Shown: positions 17,901 to 25,942, counted from the stretch's first letter. The stretch is 64,000 bases of DNA from Streptomyces sp. NBC_00178 (GCF_036206005.1 NZ_CP108143.1:186001-250000), one strand, 5' to 3'. Program-made: numbers and translations. Notes: generated from the sequence alone by a model not told the origin.

Positions 17901-19104
17901 GCTTCCTGAACCGCGCACGGATGCCACAGGCGTCTTCCTCGACGGCACGCTCTACGTCGTCGGCGGCTACCACTTCGGTGCCAACGGCGTGTCCGTCCCT
18001 TCGTCGACCGCGTTCGCCTACCACCCCCGGAGCAACAGCTGGTCCCGGGTGGCCGACCTTCCGGAGGCGTCCGGCTCCGGCTCGGCTGCGGTTCTCGACG
18101 GGAAGCTCTACTACGTAGGCGGAAAGGACAGCTCACTCGACGACACGAAAGCCTCCTACAGCTACGATGCCGCTCGCGACCGGTGGAGCCGAATCGCGGA
18201 CTATCCGATCGCGCTCACGCACGGCGGGTGCGGTGGCGTGATGAGCGCTCTCGTGTGCGCGGCCGGCGGATCCGTCGTGCAGACCGACAGCGGTGCCCAC
18301 ATCGAAATGACGGCCCGCGCCTTCACCTACAGCCCTGAAGCGGACGTCTGGCGTCGGGTCGCCGACATGCCCTACGCGACGGCAGGGGCGTCCTATGCGG
18401 CGACCGGGGGCAGACTGCAGGTCGTGGGAGGTCACATCTGGGGGGACAGCGCCCCCAAGCAACCCCGCACGGTCGAGTACGACCCCGTCACGGACGCCTG
18501 GACGACCCTGCCCGAGACGCCCCGCTGGACGAACCGGGGAGGACACAGCACCGGCTGCGGACTCGTCGACATCGGCGGCCAGGACGCGCCCACGGGAACC
18601 ACCACGACAGGCGCCGCCATCCTGACCGGGACCGACCAGTGTGCCGGCGACGACGTCCACTGGCTGTCCACGAGTGCGACGAAGGTGACCCTGGCACCGG
18701 GCCGCTCCACCCGGGTCCGCGTCACGGCGGATGCCCGGACGCTCACCGCTCCGGGCGGCTACGCCGCCGCCCTGTCGATGATCGACGACTCGCCCTACCG
18801 GAACGCGCCTGTTGCGGTCACGCTGAAGGCGACCGCCCCCGCGTCGTACGCGGAGATCACCGGTACGGTCACCGGCGGAAGCCGCACCACGCTCCCCGGC
18901 GCGAAGATCACCCTGTCCCGCGGCGGCAAGCAGCTCGTCACCACCACCACGAACGCCGAGGGCGTGTACCGCGTGTGGGTGAAGAGCGCCGCGGACAAGA
19001 CCACGGTCACGGTCACGAACGACGGTTACGCCCCGAGCAGCAAGGAGGTGAACACCGTCGTCGGCGGCCGCACTACGGCCGACTTCGCCCTGCGGACCCA
19101 GTAG
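14917..19104 (+). CDS. Multidomain S53 sedolisin-like protease with Kelch-type repeats
   Basis: A 1395-residue secreted protein. The signal peptide ends APTPALGA (about residue 32). The S53 domain (about 110-440) has catalytic Glu189 and Asp193 (AAEISLDLD), oxyanion Asp275 (SSGDSG) and Ser372 (GGTSAAAP). A LNDITSGSNGSC calcium-site-like end follows. Then come two carboxypeptidase-regulatory-like modules (about 448-620), a MAM/immune-inhibitor-like sandwich (about 630-790), another regulatory-like module, a Kelch-type propeller (about 950-1200, with repeated VGGY/VGGK/VGGH strands), and a last regulatory-like module. The usual long S53 propeptide is nearly absent (about 80 residues). I chose ATG 14917 because the signal peptide starts there, with GAAGGG upstream. 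It probably digests extracellular or cell-wall-associated proteins. Confidence 0.88.
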   Translation: MERRGRSRALPALIAAACLGILAAAPTPALGAGPAARAGSSLSPGDRAKIDKMIADQKRARKEAAASADRTPDNVDAACDVPKSAHEAVCFAMRVKDVHGGKGLRAASDTPAGLAPGDLLNAYNLPAGGGAGATIAVVAAYDNPKAAADLALYREQFGLPPLEEGQFVKVNQRGDQGDYPSPESGWAAEISLDLDMVSAVAPKAKIILVEADSSRHTDLGASVNTAVELGATYVSNSYGLPYSATSGTGEAAEFTDLAEQYYDHPGVAVVASSGDSGHGVTFPASASTVTSVGGTSLVRDGSTTRGWNETVWAGAGSGCSAFAPKPAYQKDTGCDRRSVSDVSAVADPETGVAVYNTYGEYGVGWSQYGGTSAAAPIITATYALAGPVAEGARPAGFPYANPRLNDITSGSNGSCSPAYLCNGAVGYDGPTGLGTPNGTAAFRQGPTGTLSGKVTDGAHKPLPGRRVTLADGSGRLVYSTRSDGDGAYRLNVSPGTYKASATLFGHKTATGSALVSAGKTAKADLALVKLPTRRVSGKIVDGSGQGWPLHAKITFDEVPDGVFYTDPKTGVYSVDLPSGSTYTLHATPVYPGYRTPSDARIALGTKDVRHDISVKADVTSCVAPGYGYDTQAAFEDWSTGPRNGWSASNADGTTSGWRFDQPGTANLTGGTGGFATASPGIDGDTDAVEDTTLTSPVFDLSRRTHADLHFDTTMYDAFEAGATFDAAVSVDDGRTWNSVFNEARPIVVPHHVTVPLASALGHSEVRLRFRFKGKGWSQVQLDNVLVGECRRLGGGLITGVVRDANTQRPLNGAEVTATWAPKSDPYRTAVSARLPGDNGSDGSYWLYSPHAGRGSISTSAPRYSTGVGRVAASGKVSEYNPALNAGRLKVTPGAVGLSAALDGRAGQDITLTNTGRAPLTVALWEQSGSAAAKAGTTPEAAAWRDLPGHPKAVKDNVISSYEGSIYSVGGYAGTTIYASGYVLAPGAGSWSRIAPLPEPRTDATGVFLDGTLYVVGGYHFGANGVSVPSSTAFAYHPRSNSWSRVADLPEASGSGSAAVLDGKLYYVGGKDSSLDDTKASYSYDAARDRWSRIADYPIALTHGGCGGVMSALVCAAGGSVVQTDSGAHIEMTARAFTYSPEADVWRRVADMPYATAGASYAATGGRLQVVGGHIWGDSAPKQPRTVEYDPVTDAWTTLPETPRWTNRGGHSTGCGLVDIGGQDAPTGTTTTGAAILTGTDQCAGDDVHWLSTSATKVTLAPGRSTRVRVTADARTLTAPGGYAAALSMIDDSPYRNAPVAVTLKATAPASYAEITGTVTGGSRTTLPGAKITLSRGGKQLVTTTTNAEGVYRVWVKSAADKTTVTVTNDGYAPSSKEVNTVVGGRTTADFALRTQ

Positions 19105-19145
19105 CAGGACCGTGTCGGCGGGTGAGTACGCCGACCGGATGAGAG

Positions 19146-19180
19146 CGTGTGCCCGACCGGACTCCTCGGTCGGGCACACG
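19146..19180 (+). terminator. Strong terminator after the sedolisin gene
   Basis: Perfect 14-bp arms CGTGTGCCCGACCG and complement with a 7-base loop, 42 bp after the stop codon. The remainder of 19181-19472 has no gene that I can support. Confidence 0.9.
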
Positions 19181-19472
19181 TGTTGAGGACGGGTATCGCA
19201 GCGCGTTCGCCCGCACCGGGACCGTGTGGGGCAACGGGCTCGGGCTCACGGGCCCGCGCACAGGGCGTCGGTCGGCCACGGGACCGTCGGCGCCGGGCAG
19301 ACATCCCCGTCCCGTCGACACGATCAACTCACCTGGTGCGACTCGGGCGTGGGGACTCCTCCCCCGCCCGACGGCTCTCCGTGCGGTCGTTCCGGCGGTC
19401 GTCGCGGCCCTGGCGCTGCTGTCGTCTTCGGCCCGCAGAGCTGAGGGACGGCGGCCCGTCGGCGAGGACGGC

Positions 19473-20099
19473 TCACGCAGTGGGACGCGCATGCACGCTG
19501 ACGGCGTATCCGCAGTCCTGGTCGTAGGCTTCGCCGCTCCAGGTCCCGTAGCGCCCGCGCAAAGTCAGTCCGGCCTGCGTACACCACGCGTCGACTTCTT
19601 CGAGGGTGACCGGGGGTTCGGGCAGGGGCAGGTGCGCGGCATCCAGCCCCATGCCCGTGACCAGCAGGCCGCCGGGCCGCAGCAGGCCCGCCAGCTGCCG
19701 GATCACGGCGGGCTCGGTGCCGGGGGCCAGCAGGGGGATCACGTTTCCCGCGGCGAGCGCCAGGTCGAAGCCCGGCTCCAGGCCCAGGGCGTCCAGCCGG
19801 GCCAGGTCACCGAGGAGCCACTCCTGTCCGGGTGCCTGGCGTCGGGCGACGGCGAGCATGGAGGGATCGAGGTCCACACCCGTGCAGTGGTGGCCCAGCT
19901 CGGCGAGCCGGATCGCGATGCGACCGGTGCCGCATCCGGCATCGAGCACCCGGGCTCCAGGCTTCAGCAGGGCGGCGCAGAAGGCGGCCTCGCCGTGGAC
20001 GTCCTGCCCGGATTCGGCGAGCCGGGCGAAGCGCCGGGCGTATTCCTCCCCCGCCTGACCGCCGGTCAGTTCGGCCCAACGGTCACGTTGCCCAGTCAT
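19473..20099 (-). CDS. Class I SAM-dependent methyltransferase
   Basis: A 208-residue methyltransferase. Motif I VLDAGCGTGRIAIRLA (residues about 51-66) binds S-adenosylmethionine, the acidic residue after strand 2 is in GVDLDPSML, and motif III is LLRPGGLLVTGMGL. The C-terminal region VTLEEVDAWCTQAGL is typical of small-molecule or tRNA-type Methyltransf_25/11 members, and the substrate is unknown. It starts with ATG 20099 and is divergent from the acyltransferase, with 156 bp between them. Confidence 0.88.
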   Translation of the reverse strand: MTGQRDRWAELTGGQAGEEYARRFARLAESGQDVHGEAAFCAALLKPGARVLDAGCGTGRIAIRLAELGHHCTGVDLDPSMLAVARRQAPGQEWLLGDLARLDALGLEPGFDLALAAGNVIPLLAPGTEPAVIRQLAGLLRPGGLLVTGMGLDAAHLPLPEPPVTLEEVDAWCTQAGLTLRGRYGTWSGEAYDQDCGYAVSVHARPTA

Positions 20100-20255
20100 C
20101 TTCGGCGTGCCTTCCGGTCGGCCCCGCGCATCCGGAGCGAGGGGGTCCCATCACTGTTCCTCGGCGATCCGCCACGAATGAGTAGGACGACTCATGTCCG
20201 CGCGGTGTCCGCCCACGATGATGGAGATCAACACTACCGAAACCCGGGGGCCCTC

Positions 20256-20924
20256 ATGCTCAGTCGTATCGCCGACATCCTCGTGCCGGTCGTCGGCCGC
20301 TTGTCGGTGACCTGCGACCCCGGTGCCCACCTCGCGCCGGGCAGCATCGTCGCGGCCAACCACACGTCTCTCGCCGACCCCGCCATCGTGGTCGCGGCCC
20401 TGCGACGCCTCGGGGCCGAGCCGGTCATCATGGCGGCCGCGGGCCTGTGGCGCATCCCGCTCCTCGGCCGCGCGCTCGCACGCGAAGGGCACATCCCCGT
20501 CGTACGAGGGGACCGCCGCGCCGCCGCTTCGCTGGACGCCGCGGCGGAAGCCCTGGAGCGGGGACGGCTCGTCCTCATCTACGCCGAGGGCGGGCTGCCG
20601 CGCCGCAAGGACGCCGCGGAAGCGGCACCCGGAACCTTCCGGAGCGGCCTGGCCCGGCTCGCCGAGCGCACCGGCGCACCCATCGTGCCCGTGGGCCAGG
20701 CCGGCGCCCGCCGGGTCACCTCGGGGAGCCCGGTCAAACAGTTCGGCGGCCTGGTCACAGCGCCCCTGCGCCGACCGGACCTTCATGTGCACATCGGAGC
20801 GCCGCTCGAACCGACCGGTGGCCGCGTACTCCGGACGTCCACGGCGCACACGGCGGTGACCGCCGCCTGGCGCACGGCCGCCCACCGCCTGGGCGAGGCA
20901 TCCGCCTCCGCTGTCCCGTCGTAG
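20256..20924 (+). CDS. PlsC-like 1-acyl-glycerol-3-phosphate acyltransferase
   Basis: A 222-residue glycerolipid acyltransferase of the PlsC family. The catalytic HX4D motif is NHTSLAD (about residues 36-42). The second block is IYAEGGLPRRKD, where the family usually has (F)PEGTR; a Gly-Gly variant is unusual but seen in some actinobacterial homologues. PIVPVGQAGA is the fourth block. It probably transfers an acyl chain to lysophosphatidic acid or a related lipid at the membrane. The start at 20256 has only a GGGGG stretch six bases upstream. Confidence 0.82.
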   Translation: MLSRIADILVPVVGRLSVTCDPGAHLAPGSIVAANHTSLADPAIVVAALRRLGAEPVIMAAAGLWRIPLLGRALAREGHIPVVRGDRRAAASLDAAAEALERGRLVLIYAEGGLPRRKDAAEAAPGTFRSGLARLAERTGAPIVPVGQAGARRVTSGSPVKQFGGLVTAPLRRPDLHVHIGAPLEPTGGRVLRTSTAHTAVTAAWRTAAHRLGEASASAVPS

Positions 20925-20930
20925 GGTTCA

Positions 20931-20966
20931 CGGTGCGGAGCGGTTCGCCCGGCCCACTCCGCACCG
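20931..20966 (+). terminator. Terminator after the acyltransferase gene
   Basis: Perfect 10-bp arms CGGTGCGGAG and CTCCGCACCG with a 16-base loop, 7 bp after the stop codon. The gap to the convergent P450 gene (to 21172) holds nothing else. Confidence 0.8.
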
Positions 20967-21172
20967 GTTCGGCCGCGTGGTGGTGCACACCTCGATGGCG
21001 GCCAGGTGGCGCGCGCTCGGGCCCGGTTCGAGCGCCTCGCACGCCGGGCGTCAGCCGGAGCCGCCCACGCAGAGGCGCCGATGGCGCGGTAGTCCCCGGC
21101 TGGCACCCTGTGACGCCGTGAACGGCGTCGGCCGCGTGTACGCCGACTCGTGGATCTCTCCCAGGGCAGCCC

Positions 21173-22222
21173 TCAGGAGGCTTGCGTGAGGTGTACGTCT
21201 TCGACGCCGAGGAGGCCGAGGAGAGGTACTTTGCCGGTGGTCTGCGCCGGGTCGACTGTGAGACCGGTGCGGCGTACGTGGTCCAGCAGGAGTTCGGCGA
21301 GGGGATGGACCATGTGTCGACCCCAGCAGCGTTCGGAGGTGTGGCCGAAGGGGAGGTACCCGGGCGTGTTGTCGGGGTCCAGGTCGTTCCAGCGTTCGGG
21401 GCGGAAGCTCTCGGGGTCGTCCCAGAGGGCTGGGTCGCGGTGGGACAGCAGCGGCAGTACGAGTACGTCGTCGCGGGTGCCGATGCGGTCGTCGATGGCC
21501 GGGTACTCGGGCGAGGCGTTGCGCAGGATGTTCCAGGACGGCGGCAGGAGGCGCAGGGATTCCAGAATGATGTTCCGGTTCGACGTCGCGTCGTCGAACG
21601 GGGCGCCGAGCCAGAGGGCGTTGGCGACGAGGGTGGAGACGGTGAAGCACACCGGCGCCGCGGCTCTGCGATAGATACCCATGGCGTAGCGGCGTTCCTG
21701 GTAGCCGGTGGCCTGGGCCGCGCGGGTGGCGAGACCGGTGAGGCCGTCGTCGCCGGGCCGGGGCCAGCCGGGCAGCGCAGCGCCGACGGCGATCACCGAC
21801 CAGGTGAGCTTGGGCGTCAGTTCCAGGTAGCGGCTCATGAGGATGCGCAGCCGGTAGGGGTCACGGCCCAGGATGAGGTCGCGCAGGAAGAGGTGTCCGG
21901 TCAGTGGCCAGGGGCCCGACAGGTCCACGTTCGTGGGCAGCGGGCCCGCCAGGGCCTGGCGCACGTCGCTGCCGACGGTGCGGGTCACCGAGGATGCCTC
22001 GGTGCGGGTGATGGAGCGCCCGTGGAGCGGTTTGAAGGTCGGCCGTTCCGTCTCCGTGGCCCGGCGTGCAGCGAGTACGCGGTCGGTGATTTCGGGGCCG
22101 GCGACCCCGATGGTGTCCGGCTCCAGCCGGAAGACGTCCTGGCCGAGGTGATTGCTGATGAGTGCGGCCAGCCGCGGGGCGAACACGGTGGTGCGCGTGC
22201 GCGCGGCGGATGACGACGGCAT
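21173..22222 (-). CDS. Short cytochrome P450 of the atropopeptide type
   Basis: A 349-residue P450, about 50 residues shorter than typical bacterial P450s. The K-helix ExxR is ESLR at 221-224, the PERF-like block is FRPERW, and the heme loop is FGHTSERCWG with the ligand Cys at about 299. The usual I-helix AGxDT is not recognisable; the equivalent stretch reads CFTVSTLVANALW. It is 131 bp downstream of a 26-residue peptide ending AWYIWY. In tryptorubin-type atropopeptides a single P450 forms the C-C and C-N bonds between Trp and Tyr residues. I infer that role here. ATG 22222 follows GGAGA. Confidence 0.85.
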   Translation of the reverse strand: MPSSSAARTRTTVFAPRLAALISNHLGQDVFRLEPDTIGVAGPEITDRVLAARRATETERPTFKPLHGRSITRTEASSVTRTVGSDVRQALAGPLPTNVDLSGPWPLTGHLFLRDLILGRDPYRLRILMSRYLELTPKLTWSVIAVGAALPGWPRPGDDGLTGLATRAAQATGYQERRYAMGIYRRAAAPVCFTVSTLVANALWLGAPFDDATSNRNIILESLRLLPPSWNILRNASPEYPAIDDRIGTRDDVLVLPLLSHRDPALWDDPESFRPERWNDLDPDNTPGYLPFGHTSERCWGRHMVHPLAELLLDHVRRTGLTVDPAQTTGKVPLLGLLGVEDVHLTQAS

Positions 22223-22293
22223 GGATTCTCCGGTGCGGTCAGCGACGAGGTCGGTCGGGGCGGAACGGGGGGAGGAGAGTCGGCGGCACCGTC

Positions 22294-22323
22294 GTCCGGT
22301 GGCCCGCTGAGGGCACACCGGAC
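22294..22323 (-). terminator. Hairpin between peptide gene and P450 gene
   Basis: Arms GTCCGGTGGCCC and GGGC-A-CACCGGAC (12 paired bases with one bulge) around a 5-base loop. It lies in the 131-bp gap between the precursor stop and the P450 start. It probably acts as a partial terminator or mRNA 3' stabiliser, giving more precursor than enzyme (inference). Confidence 0.6.
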
Positions 22324-22353
22324 AACGATGTCACCGCGTGTGTGGCGGCGGGA

Positions 22354-22434
22354 TCAGTACCAGATGTACCAGGCGCTGGCCTTCAGGCTCTTGCCGGCCG
22401 CGACCTTGTTGCGAATGGAGAAGAGAAGCTTCAT
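22354..22434 (-). CDS. Atropopeptide (tryptorubin-like) precursor peptide
   Basis: A 26-residue peptide: a basic, Leu/Lys-rich leader starting MKLLFSIRNK with KSLKAS near its end, followed by the last six residues AWYIWY. From what I know, tryptorubin A is the hexapeptide Ala-Trp-Tyr-Ile-Trp-Tyr crosslinked by a P450, so the core seems identical. ATG 22434 follows CGGAGG with a six-base gap, a strong ribosome site. The P450 gene follows on the same strand. No dedicated protease, exporter or regulator is visible next to it; the leader is presumably removed by housekeeping peptidases. It is too short for routine gene callers. Confidence 0.88.
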   Translation of the reverse strand: MKLLFSIRNKVAAGKSLKASAWYIWY

Positions 22435-23327
22435 GGTGCACCTCCGTGTGGAGTGGACGGTCGCACGTGGTCGCGCCTGCCGGAGCCGGAATCGATCACG
22501 TGCTTTGGACGTCGAGAAGCTTCCCTGATCCGATAACCGGATAGTGGTCACCGCTGGCAAAGATTTCCTCTGCAACGTTTCCCGGCCTGTCGGCAACTGA
22601 CGGGTAACGATGGCACCGCACCCTCCGGGGGACGTGGGGATGCCGGTGTGATCGCCCTTCCGTGCTGGCCAAGCACACGAAGAGGACTGCGTGCAGAGCC
22701 CGCAACCGATGCCGCGCGGGATGAACTCCGCTTCGTTGCTTCCGCGTTCAGCGCTCAACGATTGGCCGAATAGGTGCACAGCCCCTATGGGTGCATTGTC
22801 CGATTGAGGGCATGCGGTACGCCGGAAGGGCCGTCACACCCCGGCCGTGTCGCGCGAGCGGCCGCCCGGGCCTGCAACGGCTGCAAGACCGAAGCCGTCG
22901 AACACTCCGCCCAACTCGGCTTCGGCCTGGGGAGCGTCCAGCGTGATCCCACCGTCCGCGACGTCCACCGTCCCACCCCGACACCGCGTCATCGAACGCA
23001 CCCTCGGCCGGCTGAGGGACCACCACCGCTCGGCCGCCAACAGGAGACCCGCTTGCCCCGTTCAGCCGGTCATGACGAGGTCGCGCATCGTGGCGACGGC
23101 TTGCACGCCGGGAGCAGCCGGGCGAGGGGTGAGCGCGTCCCGCGAGGGCATCGGCCTTCGGGCCAGGACGGTGGCGATGAACGTGGTCACGGCCTGGGGC
23201 GTGGGCACCGTACGCAGTCGTGATCACGGGCCGTGCGGGCGCTGTAGCGCCGGCGGGTCGTGTCCCGCGCGGACCACCGTGTCGCGGGCGTTCCTGTGCG
23301 TTCAGGTGGCCCCGCGTTCCGCGTGGG
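22435..23327. other. Upstream region of the peptide locus with coding-like remnants
   Basis: An 893-bp region without a complete gene. Near 22,550 on the minus strand, TTGCCA followed about 18 bases later by TTATCG is a possible promoter for the precursor. Between 22,830 and 23,210 the minus strand has two short stretches with coding-like composition: one ending ATMRDLVMTG-stop near 23,065, the other containing DVADGGITLDAPQAEAE. They are in different frames and may be remnants of a decayed gene. Confidence 0.45.
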
Positions 23328-24020
23328 TCACCTCTGCCTGCCGCGGGGCGGCTGCCCCGTTCCCCGTGTGCGCGGCGCCTTCTTCCCGGCCGCCCGGTCG
23401 TCCGCCGCCTTGCGGGCCATCGCCTTCCTGGCGGGGGGATTCTTCGGTCCAGGCTTCCGTTGCGCCGCCTTCCGGGCCATGGCCCGCTTCGCAGGGGGGT
23501 TCTCCGGCCCGGGTTTCCTGTCCGTGGGTTGCTCGGGGGTCACTCTCGTCGTCCGACGGCGACGGCGACTCGGGGACCGCGATTCTTCGAGAACCTCGTC
23601 CGCCGGCTCGTCTTCCGGCCCCTCGTCCTCGAGTTCCTCGTCCTCCGGCCCCTCGTCGAGTTCGTCATCGGCGTATCGGTCTTCGAGTTCGCCCTCGAGT
23701 ACGTCGTCGGGCGCCCCGGTCAGGGCCAGCAACCGCTGCTGCAGGTTCTCGCTCAGCGACGCGACCCCTCGATCGGCCGCCTCGGAAAGCGCTCCACGCC
23801 CGGAAGTGAGCAGTTCCTCCCGCACTTGATCAGCGAGCTGGGCGAACTGCGGATTCTCGGTGAGCTTCTGCATCCCCGCATCGGCCAGGCGTTTCGGGTC
23901 GAGTGACTTTCCGGAAGCGAGGGCGAGGAGGCCCAGCACGAGTTTCCCCTGCCTCGTCCTGCCGACGACGTATCCGGCCGCGAGTGCGGCCACGAGACTT
24001 GCCCTGGTGGTGGTGTCCAT
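23328..24020 (-). CDS. Hypothetical protein with acidic middle and H1-like basic tail
   Basis: A 230-residue protein of no recognised enzyme family. Residues 1-35 contain a hydrophobic helix with GYVVGRTRQGKLVL. A helical part follows to about 115. An extremely acidic segment (about 118-150: repeated EDE, GPED, ELED) gives way to a Lys/Arg/Pro/Ala-rich tail with two copies of a repeat RKPGP(E/K)NPPA(K/R). The tail looks like eukaryote-H1-like or nucleoid-binding tails. Streptomyces has similar proteins, sometimes near gas-vesicle genes; none is seen here. Function unknown; nucleic-acid or envelope binding is an inference. ATG 24020 with a GAGG site. Confidence 0.7.
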   Translation of the reverse strand: MDTTTRASLVAALAAGYVVGRTRQGKLVLGLLALASGKSLDPKRLADAGMQKLTENPQFAQLADQVREELLTSGRGALSEAADRGVASLSENLQQRLLALTGAPDDVLEGELEDRYADDELDEGPEDEELEDEGPEDEPADEVLEESRSPSRRRRRTTRVTPEQPTDRKPGPENPPAKRAMARKAAQRKPGPKNPPARKAMARKAADDRAAGKKAPRTRGTGQPPRGRQR

Positions 24021-24382
24021 AGCAGTGCGCCTCACACGGTTGTGACGGGCGACGGTCCGGCCCGCACGATCGTCGTGCGGGCACCTCGCCCCTATGCCTG
24101 AGCATCGGCGGCCCTTCTCCATTGTGCGCGGTGCGCCGGATACGTGCGCAGGAAGGGGAGGGCTGGTTGCCACCGGTGTTCCGAGCGAGCGACGTTCTTC
24201 ACCGCAGGCGACGGCCCTTCCTCCGACCCCGCGCACGGCGAAGGCCCGGACTCCTGAATTGCGCCAGGGGTCCGGGCCTTCGTGCGTCATCGGTCGCCGA
24301 CCGAACGGCCCGGGTACGGCCCAGGCACCGCAGGAGCCCTGATTCGGCCCTGCCGGATACCTGCGAGCACCGGGTCGGTCGT

Positions 24383-24634
24383 TCAGTTCCCGTGCAGGTA
24401 CTGGGTGTAGTAGTAGCCGCTCTCCCCCGCGAAGTGCGCCCTCTTCTCCTTGCCGTAGGTGATCCCGTACGGGCCACCGAGGTTCAGGTACTCCCCGGCC
24501 TCGCGAGCGCCCTCGGTCTTCTGGTAGCCGGCGCCCTCGGTCACGCCCTCCCAGTCGTTGGCGGCCGCGGGTGCGGCAGCCACGAATCCGGCGGCGGCGA
24601 CGGTGGCAAGGGTGATCGCAATACGACGAAGCAT
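24383..24634 (-). CDS. Small secreted protein
   Basis: An 83-residue protein with a clear signal peptide ending AAAPAAA (cleavage near residue 25) and a mature part of about 58 residues rich in Gly, Tyr and Glu (EGAGYQKTEGAREAGEYL). No cysteine pairs and no recognised domain. The start has AGGGAG four to five bases upstream. It stands alone; function unknown. Confidence 0.75.
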   Translation of the reverse strand: MLRRIAITLATVAAAGFVAAAPAAANDWEGVTEGAGYQKTEGAREAGEYLNLGGPYGITYGKEKRAHFAGESGYYYTQYLHGN

Positions 24635-25138
24635 GGGGCTCCCTCTCAGGACGTACGCAACGAATGTGGCGAGGCTCCAGGCTCTACCTCAAGCCGTGCG
24701 GCAGAGCCGACGGCGCACTCACCGGGCGGAGAATCAACCTGATCGGGCGCAGACCCCGGACCGACAGCCGGGTTGGTCGCTCGACGGGCGGTTCACCGGC
24801 CTCGTGGGTGGGGTCGCCCCCGCACAGGCGCACCCCGGTGCAGTGTTCCCGTGAGCAACTCGGCGCGGGATGGGCATCGGTGAGGGACTGGGGCGGGAGG
24901 ACCGCGTACAGCCTGACGCGACCCACGACCCGTTCGGCTCGCCCTGAGAGGCTGAGGGATGTGGGACGGCGAGAGGTCCCGCCGGCCAGGTCTCCCGGGC
25001 GGGGCGCTCCACCTCGACCGCCGCGGGACCGGCCCTCGTACACCGGATGTGAGCCCCACCTGACGTCGCACCACACGTCACACCGCACGGCGCCCCGCCG
25101 TCTCGACGCGGCGGCGATCACGGTTCATGATGTAGGTC
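24635..25138. other. Intergenic region between two secreted-protein genes
   Basis: A 504-bp divergent region. Reading frames across it lack family signatures and ribosome sites. It should hold both promoters; none is obvious. I see no repeat, RNA gene or riboswitch. Confidence 0.5.
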
Positions 25139-25456
25139 ATGAACACGCCTCGCGCGCTCTGCTTCGCCCTGTCCGCCGCCGCCGCGTCGACACTGATGGC
25201 CTCCGGTTCCGCGCGCGCGGAACCGACGGTGCCCGACCACGCGGTCATCGTCTGCGACAGTGCGAGCTTCTACGCCAACTACGACAGCTCCTCCGGTCCG
25301 GTCACCCTGAAGCGGGTCCTGACGCGCGGCAACAAGGTCGGGCACACCCGCGGCGCCCATCCGGTCTACAACGGATGGGCGGCCACGTTCGACTTCGGGC
25401 CCGACGACTGGGGTTTCGTCAGGCAGGAGTGCCTGGGTGGGTACGGATCCTGGTGA
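25139..25456 (+). CDS. Small secreted protein, SH3-like
   Basis: A 105-residue exported protein: signal peptide ending MASGSARA, mature part with two cysteines (VICDSASFYANYD and RQECLGGYGSW) and Val/Gly/Trp-rich strands reminiscent of secreted SH3-like folds. The following gene (25488) encodes a protein of the same style, and 31 bp separate them, so they are probably one transcript. Function unknown; cell-wall binding is an inference. Confidence 0.75.
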   Translation: MNTPRALCFALSAAAASTLMASGSARAEPTVPDHAVIVCDSASFYANYDSSSGPVTLKRVLTRGNKVGHTRGAHPVYNGWAATFDFGPDDWGFVRQECLGGYGSW

Positions 25457-25487
25457 CCGGACACCCCGACGACGAGAGGACATCCCG

Positions 25488-25775
25488 ATGACCCGCCCGA
25501 GAAGGATCGGTGCCCTGACCCTGGCCCTGACGGCCGCCGTGACCGCCATGACCGTCGGCCCGGCCGCTGCCGCCGACGGCACGGTCGGACAACGTGAAAC
25601 CGTCTGCGCCCAGGACCTGTTCGTCCGGGTCACCGCCCCTCACGGGGCATGGATGGGCACGCTCTACCGGGGCCAGACGTTCCTGGTCGAGCAGGGCGGC
25701 GGAGAGTGGGTCTACGGATTCGCCTACGGAGACATCAATCGCCGCGGCTGGGTGCAGAACGGCTGGTTCTGCTGA
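25488..25775 (+). CDS. Small secreted protein, SH3-like
   Basis: A 95-residue protein with a signal peptide ending VGPAAAA. The mature domain reads ETVCAQDLFVRVTAPHGAW, then GTLYRGQTFLVE and a last WVQNGWFC, so the two Cys could form one disulfide tying the ends. This beta-rich pattern resembles SH3_3-like extracellular domains. ATG 25488 has GAGAGGA seven bases upstream and is preferred to an upstream GTG that lacks such a site. It is probably cotranscribed with the previous small secreted protein. Confidence 0.78.
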   Translation: MTRPRRIGALTLALTAAVTAMTVGPAAAADGTVGQRETVCAQDLFVRVTAPHGAWMGTLYRGQTFLVEQGGGEWVYGFAYGDINRRGWVQNGWFC

Positions 25776-25942
25776 CCGTCCGGTGCCGGCACCCGGCGCC
25801 CGTCCCGTCCGGCCCGGGCAGCGGGTGGCCGGCCGGCGCGCGTCCCCGCGGCTCATCGGCCCGCTCACGACTCCGTGTCACAGAACGTCCGGCTGTCTCG
25901 TCCCAGGGAGTGAAGCCACCGACGAGCACGGAGGACGACTCC

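Noticed and set aside
22354..22779. A 141-residue protein ending in the AWYIWY peptide
   Set aside because: The upstream in-frame part lacks coding character, and the strong CGGAGG site sits before the internal ATG at 22434.
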